Shown in pieces: positions 42,954 to 57,900 of a DNA stretch of 64,000 bases. The DNA is taken from assembly GCF_964355755.1 (NCBI RefSeq), contig NC_092671.1, positions 33,437,304 to 33,501,303 of the forward strand. The letters are read 5' to 3'. Position 1 is the stretch's first letter. Each line of letters starts with the position of its first letter. This stretch comes from Antedon mediterranea. Its lineage: Eukaryota; Echinodermata; Crinoidea; Comatulida; Antedonidae. The notes below the pieces were generated by a model. It was not told the origin of the DNA and did no database searches. It saw nothing but the letters and a program-made list of their open reading frames with translations. The translations under genes and the position numbers were made by a program.

Positions 42954-45900
42954 CTTAAAGAGTAAACACAGTGTTACCAAGGAGTTTTACTAAAGTTTAG
43001 GCATATAGCTCGCCTATTATTTTGGAGGAAGCTCATTCTAAGTCCAGTAAAAAAAACAATGTAATCTTCAATAATATCCTTTAATACTTACAATTTTTTT
43101 AAGTATTTTAAATTTTCAAAAGTGCTATCTCTGTAAGTCTGCAACTGGTTGTTTTCTATTTGTCTGCAAATTAAAAGTGAGAAGCCATACTCAATCATCC
43201 AAGAGATGTCCAAGTACGATAGTATTTTAAATAATAAATGAGATTAGTTGAAAGATTGACTGTCCTTTTCTACTATTCTAGTAAGGCGTAGTCGAGTAGA
43301 ACACACAATCTTGCAACGAATCCATTCAACGAATATAAAAACATTGTTTCGGTTTGGTAAAACACGTCACACGTTATATTAAAGTATTTATTTATTCACT
43401 GAATCTGCTGTTCCCATATTTAATCAATATAAAAGTTTACATGGGATGCAGTACAGTACTCTGATTTAGGACGTGGATTGGATTTGGAAGTCGCTCACCG
43501 TGCCCAAGTTGGTTTTAGAACAACGCGAATCAGTCACGAGTCGACGTTGGAAAAAGATGAACACATATAATGGTACCATTAAATGTCAACATTAAATTAC
43601 AAAATTGTTTTCATTCAATATCACTTGTCCGTTCCACCAGTTTCATGCTAGAACATTTAGGCTGAACCACTCGTGATACTTAAAGATGTATTGTCCCTTG
43701 AAACACAAAAAATGAAGGTCAAAATATTCTAAATTTAAAGTGGCCATATCAAAGTAATATTAAAGTTATTCACTTTAAGTCGAAAATTCGAGCCAAAAAC
43801 AACAAGTTTAAGTAATTAAATTAGTTTGATTACATTTCTTCTGGAAAATCGTCACGAGCAAAAGTAAACAAAGATTTCAAACCATTAGTACGCATTATGC
43901 ATATGCTAAATTAGGATTGTATACAACTCGTCACGGTTAAGAAGGTATTTTCACACAGATCATGAGTAAGTTTTATGATTATGCATACAGAGTAGCCAAA
44001 CAAGCGCGCGTTTCATTATGGGCTATGTTTTGATTGAAAACTTTGACTGGAAGTCAAAGTTATTTTTTAACAAAAAAACGTCTGTATTTCAGTTAAATCA
44101 TTTTTTTTTTTCAAAAAATTTTTGGTGATAGTTAATAATTATTATGATACTTCAAAATGACCCACGTTTTTTCGAAATCTTTTATTTTTTATTTTTTTGG
44201 AATTAGTCAAATGGACAATACATCTTTAATCAATCTTAACCAATCAAATGGCAAGGACACATGTTATAATACGGTATAGAGTACAGTACATTACTTACAG
44301 AATTGAAAGTGTCAAAGCAAAGTGGGAGAATGCACCTTGGTCTATAGTTCTTATAACGTTATATTGTAAATTCCTGTAATAATAAAATAGAAAAATCGAT
44401 AGAAAAAAATATATCGTTTATTATATTAACCACAGCTATGCAATCAAATACAAATTAATGTAAATAAAAATCACTACGTCACTGATATAAAAGCTTGAAA
44501 GCAAGAAATAAGACAGTTAGAGTGAACATTAGTAACCACTCCATTAAACAAGGCCAACAGCCATTAAGTCACGTGCTACAATGCATAGTGATACCGGACC
44601 GACAGACAAACAGACCGACAGACAGACAGACCGACAGACAGACGGACCGACCGACATAGTGAACTATACTGACCGAAATTACTGAACATGTTTAAAAATG
44701 TTGAAATGTTTAAAAACATTTATATTTTTTTAATTTACACGTGCGTAGCCTGTCACTTTTGACGTGCTCGTATAACGTAATTTCGAGTTGAAAAGTAAGT
44801 CAAGAAAACAGAAATCGGGCAAAAAGAGTGCGCAATAACATTTAACGCGCAAAAATCTGCGCACTCATGGCAATTTTGTAAACGCTTAAAATTGCCTGAA
44901 ACGTACTCTTATTTCATCGAAAATAAATTTTGAAAATTTTAAGCGCGCGTACGCATGCGTTACATGCGCTACGCACGTAATTGTATTGCCATATGATGAT
45001 TTATGCCCTGAAATTTATGAGTACCAAATTTTATTTAATTGTGATTCATGGTTGTTAAGATATGATTACAAACGTGATTTCGTTAAATCGTGCGTAGACC
45101 GCGTAATTTTTTATTGCGCACCGTGAAAACATAACCACATCGATTCCCGGCCATAAGGAATATTCTGTGAAAAATTGACTTAGCTAGATTAAACTGATAT
45201 CAAGATAAGGTCATAAAGCGATAAAACGCATAGTGATACCGGACCGACAGACAGACAGACCGACAGACAGACCGACAGACAGACAGACCGACCGACCGAC
45301 ATAGTGAACTATAGAGTCGCTTCCACGCGACTAAAAACAGTGCTTCAAAACAATATTAACACCCTAAATGCTGGAAATATGGAAGTCATGACAACACATG
45401 ATGATCTTGTGTATTTATTATGCTGTGGATGCAAAACACTAGTGTATAGACACAAATGTATGTCATATTAGAGCACATAAATATAAAATCAACTCTTTCT
45501 GATTAGTGACTTTTAACCTTTAAATTTTTAAACCTAATTTGTATATTTAAGCGAATCTGCATACTATCGGGGCGAGTGTCAGTGTAGCGTTGTCTCTTTT
45601 ATTAGTGGCTGTTTATTTTGCCTATACAAATTATATCGGTACAAACACCCGTCTACAAACTACTTGGAAATTGTTATACAGAACACAAATATCAATTTTT
45701 TTCTTAAATACTGAAGTTGTCAATTGAAATACAAACACATCCACAAAAAATGAATAATTTTGCTTTTGGTTGTGGGCGTTTTATTTTGAAAAAACGGAAA
45801 AAGAATGATGCAAGATTAACTTACAAGTATTTTAATGACGTCAAACCAGCAAATACATTCGATGGCAATACACTTATTCCATTTTCGGATAATATTCTAT

Positions 45901-48900
45901 AAAAGAAAACAATAAACAGTAAACAAAAAGGATTATGTAATTTTGTCACAAAGCTTGAAGTAACAAGTTTTGACTGCAAAACTGTTATATTTATATTACC
46001 TATCATATTACTTATCATTTTTAAGGAGACGTTTATTCGAAAGAGCCGTTTATTTGGGAGCGGCGTTTATTTTTTTGTGTGTATTATGGTAACAACTAAT
46101 ATCGAGAAGTGATAAAATACATAAAAAAATAAAAATGCTTAGTAAGTTGCACATCATGTCAATCAATGAATTATACTACAGATAGAAATGTGTTGTAACA
46201 CAATATTGTGTAGATAATGTGACGGGGCGTTTATTCTAGTAAATAAATAAAGACCCCAGCTCGTTTATTCGAAAGGTCGTTCATTCAAAATGATGTTCTA
46301 CGGGGGAGTTTATCCGGGGGCAGACGTTTAATCGAATAAATACGGTATTTTATTTATATAGCCTAACTTTACTAATATAGCCTACATATAGTACAATTTC
46401 AAATCAATCATGGTTCAACATACAACTAAAACATCAAAATACAAACATTATTGAAACTAAATTAATGTAAGTATTCAATAAGTTGTATAATCTCTATAAA
46501 CTCTCGTCCCGCAAGCTTATTTATTATTACATTTTTAAGAACACAAATATTTCTCACCACAAAACTAATTTTTTGTTCTCAATATTTCAAAACCAATAGT
46601 CAGTTAAAAGTCAGAAAAACGTGTATTTTTTTGTGGGAATGATAACCAAAAATAGATGCAATATTAACTTACAGGTATTTTAATGATGGCAAAGCAGCAA
46701 ATGCATTCGATGGCAATGAACTTATTCCATTGGAGGACAAAATTCTATAAAATGAAAACAGTAAATAAAGATAAGTTATGAAAAAACAATACGTTATGAT
46801 AAATAAGACTTTAGTATTTCAAAATTGTATATAGAGTCGGTGAAAAATTGAAAAATCATGCAAGATTAACGTACAGGTATCTCAATGATATCAAACCAGC
46901 AAATGCATTTGGTGGCCATGTCTTTATTCTGTTATTGTACAAATTCCTTTAATAAAGTAAATGAAAAACATTGTTTATATTTGTTATTGTTTTTAGTTTT
47001 CTAAACCTACGTCAGAAGTATTACACTGGGAACAATTTGCGAACAATTAAGAGCATATATGGCGTGGCATACTTTGTTCATGTGTCTAATTTTAAATTTC
47101 TGCCAATTAAATTGCAAAACAGATATAATAGTCAAAGAAAGACCAACCCCCTATTCTAGACTTATAAAAACAAAGTGTTTCGATCTAAAATCACAGCCTT
47201 TACAAGAAATTGTACATATTGTATAATGTTAAAATCTTGTCATCCCTTCTTTGTTGAACAATACATACCGATATTAAGGCTAGCTTTTACCTTTAGTGAA
47301 AAACATAACTGACAAAAAATAACAGGATAGGGTTCTACTTTCAACATTAATTATAGAAAACCAACGACTTATTTATTGTCATATTTTTTATTGTTATTAG
47401 CATTAAGAATTAATCATTTTATTTGGAAATTTAATTTAACTGAAATATTAGTTTGTGTCATTTTAAGGTTGTTTTTTTTTTTAATTTTGTTTACACACAA
47501 TGCTAAAACTTTCTAATCTGATATTTTGTAAGAGCAAAACAGGGCGCCAGTTCTTTTTTTAAGGTATCACGCTTTTAGAAGATACTTAGACAATCTGTCC
47601 TTCTCTACCCTCCCCTTCCACTCCTGAATTTATAGTCAAATAATATGATTTGAACCATTTCCTAATTCACTGTCGATTGTATCAAACTAGATGGTCGAAT
47701 ACACCGTAATTTTAGCGTAAAACAAGGCCATATACATGGCTGCGGTCACGTGCGCAAATTTGAGTTAATATTTATCGACCGATCAACCGACCGACATAGT
47801 GAGCTATGACTAAAAACTGGCGATTTCAAATGTACGTACCGCAGGACTATTGTCGTTTACAGAAACGAATAAATAGATACGATGATTATGTAGTCAACTA
47901 AAATTAGCACCCTGGGATATACTTCCGAAAGAGAAACTTTATGAACTGTATGACTCCAAATGTTTGCTTTGGACTCATTTAAACAATTTTTGTGTTTTGT
48001 ATGTAACATTATGGTTGAGGGATGGGGAAGAGGATGGGTACAAAGAGGCACAATTTTTAAATATATTCATTATCTATATTTGTAATTGTTAATTGGTACA
48101 AAAGTTGAGAAGCAACTGTCAGTAATAAAGTTTATTTGTATATTATGTGTTTATATATCTAATAGTACCCACACTCACAGTAAGACATTTATTATTCAAA
48201 TATAGTTATTTAAAGTATTGTCAAAGTATTACAATACTAAATCTAAAGTGTTTAAGTTTATCCCCCAAGGGCCCATACATTTACCTACTTGTGTTAAACC
48301 AAATAATTATACTAGGAGATTGGAATGTGTATACACGTATATCAAATCTATCAAAATAGTATTTTTTAAAGAAAATTGGCCTGTCTTGAACATAATGATG
48401 CTGCTGTACTCGAGCTGTTCAACCGGTTTTCAGCTATTAAAACAATTATCGTAGGAGATAGATAAATTCGAAGCATCCTCGTATTATTGCGTGCGAGTAT
48501 TTTTGGTCACGTGCAAACACGACTCTCCAGCTCACTATGTCGGTCGGTCTGTAAACACTAGCTGAAATTTGCGCACGCAACTGCACCCATGTATATAGCC
48601 TTGTTTCAAGGTGGACATCTATTAGACAGTGTATTCCACGATAAAAAAAGACCCAATTTGTGGCAAATCGTTAAACCTAAATTAGTTTTAATTGTCAATA
48701 ACTAATTATCTAACTTAATTTAATTAGTAAACAGGGTGACATCAGTCGTTAAAATCAGTACCGAAAGTACGAACCAAAAAGTTGGCATAACGTACTTTAT
48801 ACAAACACAAAGCAATACATTGAGATTGAAGACATTCAAGAATAAAAGAGAAAAGAAAAAAATAGCTTACTTACAACAGTTTCAATAATGATAAACCAGC

Positions 48901-51900
48901 AAATGAGTTTGTTGTCAAAATACTTAATGGGCTACTGTACAAATCTCTTGAATGTGAAAACAATGCACAATAAGTAAATATATAATTATTGTCTCTACAA
49001 TAGTTCAATTTCATATTAATAACGTTATTTATCTACCTATTGTTTGAAGGTTTGCATGGCGAAATCAAATGTTGATATTAAGTTTGCGGTAAACCATATA
49101 TAGTTCTGAAAAGAAATGTTGAGTTTCTCGACGTTTCGATCAATATGCTTTGATTACAGTGGGAGGGATTGAAACTAGCTTGAACCATTTTTTCATCCAT
49201 GCTTGAACTGGCTATTCTTTCCAGAACTATATACGTGGTGTACCGCAAACTTTATTATCAACGTTATAAGAGTCTTTGTAAGAGTAAGATTTGACATCGG
49301 ATTTGTTCAGATTGTTGTTTGTGGGGTCGGGTTCGTGTTTGAGTTCTGTATTATTGAAACAATAAATTGTATGCATGTGTAAATTAATAATTAATATTTT
49401 GTATAGATTAACCGTCTTCTTAGTACAGATGCGAAAGATCAGTGTAGGTTAAAAAAAAAACACTCACAGCCTAGTCAGTGATGTCAAATTTGCAAATGCA
49501 TTGGGTGGTACGGTAAGTTGGTTAGTAGACAATATCCTTAAAAGTGAAGAAGAGTTTATTGTAAGTTTATTATTTGTATAACTAGTTTTTAGGCGTCAAA
49601 AGTTAAAATTTAAAATGGATTAATCAACTCGACGTTTTCTTCACATCACAATCTGAAATGAATACCGGAATACCGCATTTATACATACAAAGAAAATAGT
49701 TGCTATCATCAGATAAACATGTGAAAACACTTACAGAGTTTCCAATGATACCAGACCAGTAAATCCAATTGCTGGCAATGTACAACATCTTGTTTGTCTA
49801 GCAACATTTCTTTCAAAGAAAACATAACATAATTGTAGGCCTACGTAACTAAAATTAAAAAACTTTAGTATACTATCAGTTCCCTACCATTATTAATTAA
49901 TTAATATATTGAATCATTTGCAGGGAAATATTATTGCCAAATTTAATTTAGGCTATAAGAACAACAAAATTACACAAAAAACCCAAATAGGTGTTACTGT
50001 TTCAATGTGAATTTTACTCAATCTGATTCAAATGGCAGAAGTCTATTTAGATGTTATAAAAAATAAATAATGAATGTTTTTATATCCGTGCAGTTTTAGT
50101 GAAAGTTGAAAGGTTATATTTTTACTTTGCTTCACCTTTCATCTACCCAGTATGGTACAAAATTATTTGTACCATCGCACTCATAAACATTCTTCATTAT
50201 TTGTATATTAACTTATACAATGTAAATGCGATGACTTATTATAAAGTATTAAAATAAAAATAAAACACTCACAGATATTTCAATGATGGCAAACCATTTA
50301 ATGCAGTGGTTGGTACTGAAGTCATATCATTGTAGCTTAAATCACTTTGAATTAAAAGGATTAAACAATAAAAATTAAAATATTAATCTGTGACTATAAT
50401 AATATAATCATAATTTAATATAGTATAATCTTAAATGTTTAATATTAATTCAATATGCAAATATTCTAATTATTTACCTGAAGTATAAAACAATACATGA
50501 TTAAATGGTTGAATTAATGGAGCTTTAATATACATTTAAAAGAAAAATGGTTAAGTTATGTTTATTAGTTATCCGCTATAGTGTGGATAACTCCTTGTGA
50601 TTGTATGAGATCAACTTTTTTTCTGTATTATTCTTCTTTCTTTTTAGCCCTTGTTGGTGTCTCGCGTATCTCTAAAACGTGTAATCAAAACATTTTGTAA
50701 CTTTTTCAACTTACGTACATTCACGGAAAGTTGTACACCTACTATTGATTAATGACGTCATAGTTGCGCAACGTAACTTAAGTGCAATGTTATGAATTTC
50801 AATGATTGATCATAAAACCAAGTCATTTTTATTGACATTTGGTGAAAATTTTATTCATATTAAGGGTCTACTTTCTGTCGAGTAAAAATTTATAATAATC
50901 AATTTTCTACATGATTCATGACATTTTGCGCATGCCGAATTCCCGCGAAAATTTCACGTATGCTACACTGTATGTAGTTTGTACACAATATTATACTGTT
51001 GATACTGTATATACTTTTCTTCAAGTCATAATGGCATAATCTTTTTCCGTGCGAGAATATTCTAACGTATGATGTGCACATGGCGTTTGTCGTGCGGATA
51101 ATTAACAATTCAAAGTGACGAGTTCAAATCAAAGATCATCGAGCCATAAATTATGCACACCTTACAAGGGATTGAAGCTCTAATATGACAGGTTGCATTT
51201 TTTGGCTATATTCTATTCAATGACAATTTATTATGTTGTATAATAGACTCCTCAAGGCTAAGCGAATGTGTTACATTTTGCATCAGTGGGGAGAGGGGCA
51301 CCATTTGTATTGAATATGATCAAAATAGAGTAGATTTTGGTATTATAATATTTATGACACATTATTATTTCGATACTGTAGTTGTAAGTATTGCCAGAAA
51401 CTGGATTTTGATGTAAAAACATGATTTTATGATTCTGTTTTATTTTATTTCTTATTTAACAACATATTTGTACAGGACTACATACGGTAATCAGGTAAAA
51501 AAAAAACATGTTTTGCATTGTGGTTCTGTCTTAAATACAAAATAAATCGAAACAAAAAAGTAATTTTAGTGTTTAAATAGATTCCTTAGGCGTCATAAAT
51601 CACGGCCCATAACATAAAAAGCATAGTTTGTAGTATTAACATCTGTTATTTGCTGTTTTTTTAAAACCATTTATCTGAATTATCTGTATTTAATGTAAAA
51701 TGTGTCTAATATAAAACAAAAATCCCATATTAAATAAAGACTTACAGTTTTTCCAATGATATCAAACCATCAAATGCACCGCCTTGCAAGGTACGTATTG
51801 AATTAAATCCCAAATTCCTTCAAAATACAGTAAGTGTATTGATATTATTAAGGCTATACTATAAAACGATTTTCAAAAATTTGGTGGTGGTGACTGGTTG

Positions 51901-54900
51901 GCGGCGGTTTCATTAGCGGTGGCGGAAGCGGTAGTAGTAATGGTGGTAATGGTGTTGGTAGTGGTGATGGTATTGATAGTGGAAATGGTATTGGTAGTGG
52001 TGATGATATCGGTAGTGGTGACGGTATTGGTAATGGTGAAGGTATTGGTAGTGGTGATGGTTGATAGTGGAAATTGTATTAGTAATGTTGATGGTATCGG
52101 TAGTGGTGATGGTATTGACAGAGGTAATGGTATTGGTAGTGGCAATGATATTGGTAGTTGTGATGATATTGGTAATGGTATTGGTAGTAGTGATGGTATT
52201 GATATTGGTGATGGTATTGCTATTGGTGATGGTATTGCTATTGGTGATGGTATTGGTAGTGGTAATGGTATGCTATTGGTGATAGTATTGCTATTGGTGA
52301 TGGTATTGATAGTGGTAATGGTATTTGTAGTGGTAAATGTGGTATTTATAGTGAATTGTTTGATATTGGTGATGGTATTGATAGTGGTAATGGTAGTGGC
52401 GATGGTATTGATAGTGGTAATGCTGGAAGTGGGGATGATAATGATAGTGGTAATGGTATTGGTAGTGGTGATGTTATTGATAGTGATGATGGTATTGATA
52501 GTGGTGATGGTATTGATAGTGGTGATGGTATTTATATTGGTGATGATATTGTTAATGGTGATGTTATTAATAGTTAACATGGTACGCTATTATTAGATAT
52601 AAGGAACGAACAAAATGGACAAGCTAAATGTAATCAGATGAAATTGCATGGGCAGCCTAATAACCAGAGCCTTGGGTGCTAGACCAACGTAATGAAGGAG
52701 AGTAAGACAATTTTAGGAATATAAATAATATGAATAGTAATACAGTTTTCCTGAGCCAAATCATAAATTCTTGGTATTAATGTTTAGAAATGTTTTGATG
52801 TAAAATATATGGTAATTAACACAATATTTAGTTCCAAATTGTGTTAAAATGTTGGAGTGGGAGGTTATATCAATAGCCTTAACTACAGTGTTTCTTGATC
52901 AAATCTTTGATTCTTGGTATCAGTGTTTAGAGTGAAGTTTGCACTCACTTTTATATAAAGTATATGAATATATCTTTTCAAACAAATATGTTATGTAATA
53001 TGAATCCTATGGTCAAATTATAGAAACAGTACTCAAATATGAGTACTGTTTCTATAATTTGATAGTACAGTATGACTTATATATAATTTACACAGTGCTA
53101 CGCAACACAATTGACTTACATATACACAATGTAATTACATTACATGTAATATGTTTATATGTCATAGCACTGTACAGAGCATCCGAAAGTCTAAAACAAC
53201 CAAATTGTCCCATCATTAAGAATTGGGAGAACTGATTTGCGTTGATTTTTACCCATTTCTCTGTTGTCAATCGGTAAAAAACGTCAGTGATTATTCGAAC
53301 GTACGTGTGATCTGAATATCCGCCATGTGAATCTGGTTCACTCAACTCAATTCGCCACAATTTAACGTCGACAGGAAAAAAGACAGGGATCGGCGTAATA
53401 CAGATCATACACATGCAAGGTAGGTCCTAAATGTACACTAAATGATTTAAACATAGAAAAAAACACTTACAGTATTTTCAATGATGTCAAGTTAGAGAAG
53501 ACATTGGCTGAAAAATTACTAATGTCATTGTACTTCAAATTTCTATAAAATAATGAATACACATTCAAAGTTTCAAAGCCGTGTATGTTTTCAAATCTTT
53601 AGGACGGCTTTTTCTAATTCTCACATCTTCACCGTTTATAAATTAAATAATTATTATTTTTAACATGTCACTGGGAGGTTTAAAACTTCTCAATGCATTT
53701 CATTATAATAAAGTACAAACAAACCCACAAACAAGCATAATAGAGCGAGTCTATAACTGTTCTACTCTGTGTCCAAAGTTGGAGCACTACCTAGATTTTT
53801 TTCGTACATAAGTTGGAGACTACTTCTTAAATATTATAACTAAATATAACCCTCTAAATATTCTTTCTCACTACAAAGTAAAAACAAAGTTGCTCATGGG
53901 ATTCAAACTCCATACATCGATATGTAAAGTCTATTGTCTAATCCACTAGACTACACAGACGGCTCAACAGAAACCGTTTGAATTAGCGAATTGTATTGTT
54001 ACCTTATGAATATGACTAATGAATGTTCATGTTTATTTTGAGACGTTTCAACGTATGATCAAAAAGAGATATCGATTCCCGCATTCGTTAATGTGCAGTT
54101 TTGTTTACAAAGCATGGATCTTACTGAGTGCAGCACTCGGTGAACCGAATTGCGGAACTCGAGTACAGGAAATAATCTAGCATCAAGTGCTTGTAAAATA
54201 AAGTACTATAACTATTTAGAAAAGTTCACATTCATTTTGATTCGCTTTAACTGTATTCTGTGTCTTTTATGTGTAAACTGACTTTGGGGTTGGGTTAACC
54301 GGCTCAGCTACAGCGATGGACGACATTCCGCCTGCAGACATGATTACAGGAAAATGAGGTGTAGATTCAAGGACTCAAATGTTATTGTAGTTAAAAAATG
54401 ATTCTCTATTGTAGAAGACACTTAGGAATAGTGATGCATCCATTCACCATATCCGATGAACTAGTCGAAAATAACACATACAATGTCATGGAAGCGCTTC
54501 CTAGAGTTATCTAGCTGATTGGTCTTACGATTATTGAGGAAATTAACACATTGTGTATGCCGTCATACAATTCTGTGTAATTAATACGTCTTCATCGACA
54601 TATTTAAAGCTATTGAAATTATTTAAGCAGTAAAATTCGTTAGCGATCACTTACATAAATATTTTATGTATATCTTTATATTATTTTTTATATATCTGTA
54701 TATTTATTTTGATTCTTCTAGATTCACTAAAACCTAATAGCATCCTCGGTGTTTTACTTAAACCATTTAAATTTTGAAAGCCTAGCTTTACTAACTCAGA
54801 ATCATTTCAAACACGCCTATCTGTCGCGTCCTGGAGGACTATGTAGAGGCGGCGAATCACTGTCGTCGCTTATGTCATAGAAGTAACCGTCACGCTCTGT

Positions 54901-57900
54901 TAATATTGCCGTCCTCTTCGTTTATCGTCCCGATGCAAACGTTCCCTATTTTCAAAGAGCGACAGTCAAGTGATTTCAACCGATCAAGTTCTCGTGTTTA
55001 CATAGGCTAAATATAAAATATGAGAAAACTTCACTTACAATAATTCCAATGATTTCAAGTCAGAAAACATATTGGCTGGTAATGAACTTATATAGTTACG
55101 ACTTAAATCCCTTCAAATTAAAACAAAAATAAGTTGAAATTATACAGTAAGTTAAATATAAAGCTTTAGGGGAAATGTTCACCTGGATCTTTACAATACA
55201 TTGGTAAAATGTCTTTTTTATGATCCAATATTATAATATATTTGAATGAAACCGTTAAACTTGCTTTTGCAGGTTCCTCGACGCAAGAATAAGTTTAACA
55301 GTTTTTTTTGTAACGCTTCCGTACACATTTCAAATCCAATTTGTTTAGCAATTTCCAAAGGTTTTATCTTTAGATGTTTTTGTTGAAATATTCTAAGCAG
55401 TAAAATTCGTTTACGATCACTTACATAATTGTTTTATGTATATCCTAGTTTGTGCAGGCTGTGAATTTAGGTTTTATCTTTATATGTTTTTATAGTTATC
55501 TTTAAAGATGTATTGTCCCTTGAAACACAAAAAATGAAAAAAAAAATATTCTAAATTTAAATTGGCCATATCAAAGTAATATTAAAGTTATTCACTTTAA
55601 GTCGAAAATTCGAGCCAAAAACAACAATTTTACGTAATTAACAGGTAAATTAATTAGATTACATTTCATCTGGGAAATCGTCGCAAGCGAAAGTAAACAA
55701 AGATTTCAAACCATGAGTACGCATTATGCATGATGCTAATTAGGTTTGTTTACAACTCGTCACGGTTGAGAAGGTGTTTTCACACAGATCGCGAGGAAGT
55801 TTTATGATTATGCATACAGAGTATATTGTTTTTTTCTCGAGCCAGTTTTTGTTAAAAATAAATAACTAAATTGTGTAACATTAAAATATTCTCAAAAACA
55901 TTCATCTGGTTTCAAATGATTTATGTTATACATGTTACAGAATTTCACGTTCAAAACATATTAATGAAACGCATTAAGAGAGCACTGTCTACGTGTTGAT
56001 ACCCTGACTGGAGCTTTGAAAGAGTTAAAAACAAGAGAGAAACCAAAAGGCGTTGAAAGATCATGAGCAGAGTAAAGAATAAGAGAAATAAAAAATCAGT
56101 ATTGGTAGGCCTATACGTCATGTTGCAGGATTGACAGATGTCCATACGTCACTCGCGTGAACAATAGTCCATGGGATTTAGACTTTTAACTCACACAAAT
56201 TGCAAGAAAAGGTTTTTTGGATGAAATGTGTTCTTTAGACCCTACTGAACACATTTATCAACGTTAGGACGTTTTTCGACAACGGGAAGTAGCCTAATTT
56301 GCATAATTCAAAATGGCCGCCATTTTCTATAATTACACTATATCTTGAAAACCGCTAGTCACAGATAATTAATTATGGTGTCAAAATGTTTAAAATATAT
56401 GTTTTTATATTTACTTTAATGAAACTTTTTGTCCAAAAATAAATGGAAGTGCTATTTTTGACATTTTGACCTTTGACCTGGATTTATCATATCTCCTTAA
56501 CCACTAATCGCAAAGACACAAAATAGGGCTCAAATTGTTCAGAAGCTATTATTTCATATTTATTATAATGACATGTTTTTACACAAAATGGTCGATTCTA
56601 CAGCTGTTGACCTTTGAACTTTTAATTAAATAAAATTCCATAACTTTGAAAATATTGGTCTTATGAAATTATTTTTTGTTTCAAATTGTACAGACCATGT
56701 AAGTTTCTATCTAGTCTAAAGAAACATTTTGCACAAGAATGACCGATAGTACGGTTATTGACCTTTGAACTATATTTGCACAAGATTTGAACCCAGTATC
56801 ACCTTTCTATCTATATACATCCTACATTAGGTCATGTGATTTGGCCCTCTATAGTTTAAAAAAGTTTTAGTGATGACTTTGCAATTCCCAAACGTTTCCA
56901 AGGAATGTGGAAAAAAGTTTAGAAAAAGTTTTGATCAACTTCTTTCTTCAACTTTGCAACTTTTTATAGTATGGTAAGTGCATTTAAACAGTTTTTATAG
57001 TTTATTATTGAACTTTTCCATTTAAAAAACATATTAGGGTATGTATATATATATTGATATAAGTATATCTAATATTGAATTCGAACTTAGGCCTAGGTCT
57101 TGAAGGTTACTCAGGAGAAAATACTCCACATGCTTAAATGTTAAATCGAGGAGACGCTTGGCCCAGGCCTAGCTATTTAGACAATTAATAACTATTATGT
57201 ATAGGCCTAAAATTGTTGAAATTATTGTAAAAAGTAAATAAGCCAATACATAATAAATATTTTAAAATTACTTATTGTGGTTATGTATACTAATACGCAT
57301 GATAAAGTAGTTCCAATTAGTAGGCCTACATGGTAACCTATTATACCTATAATACTTATAATTAATAGTTAGGTACTGCTGCATAACTTTTGATACAGTT
57401 TTGATTTGATTAATTGTAAACAGATGGAACATCACTCAAGAAAGCAATTGGTAGGCCTATGGCATGTACTGTGGCTTTCGGATTAATATTTGATCAAAGA
57501 TATTAATACGCCATCGTAAGTTGCACAATAAACATATTGTTACGCCATAATATATCTAGTCCGAATTTGTACTTTCATAAATCAAAAACCTTTTGACTAT
57601 TCATAACTTCTATTTAGGTTTCAAATGGATCCTTCTACTTTTAACGAAGATGTGTGTGTATTTTGTAAAAGCCCAATTCACCGTGATTATGAAAATACAG
57701 TTAAACTGACTCAAGTGGGTGTTGACACTATCAACAGAGCAAACAAAGAAAGAAAAACATCATTTAATGTTCATATGCAACAAGTAGTTCATGCAAAATG
57801 TAGACGTGACCATTGCAACAAGAAAAGCATTGAAATAGCTAAAAAAAGAAAGGCGACAGAAAATTGTCCTCCTCCATCACTCAGATCTAAGAGGCCAGCT

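Noticed and set aside
51873-52596. Long ORFs on both strands (about 230 codons) rich in TITTINTI or GSGDGI
   Set aside because: They are translations of an imperfect GGTNNT hexanucleotide tract, open in several frames at once, with no motif or gene context.
53088-53414. 108-codon minus-strand ORF in a receptor intron
   Set aside because: No motif, no splice sites or LRR pattern, and its 3' end overlaps a dispersed non-coding block also seen near 22809.
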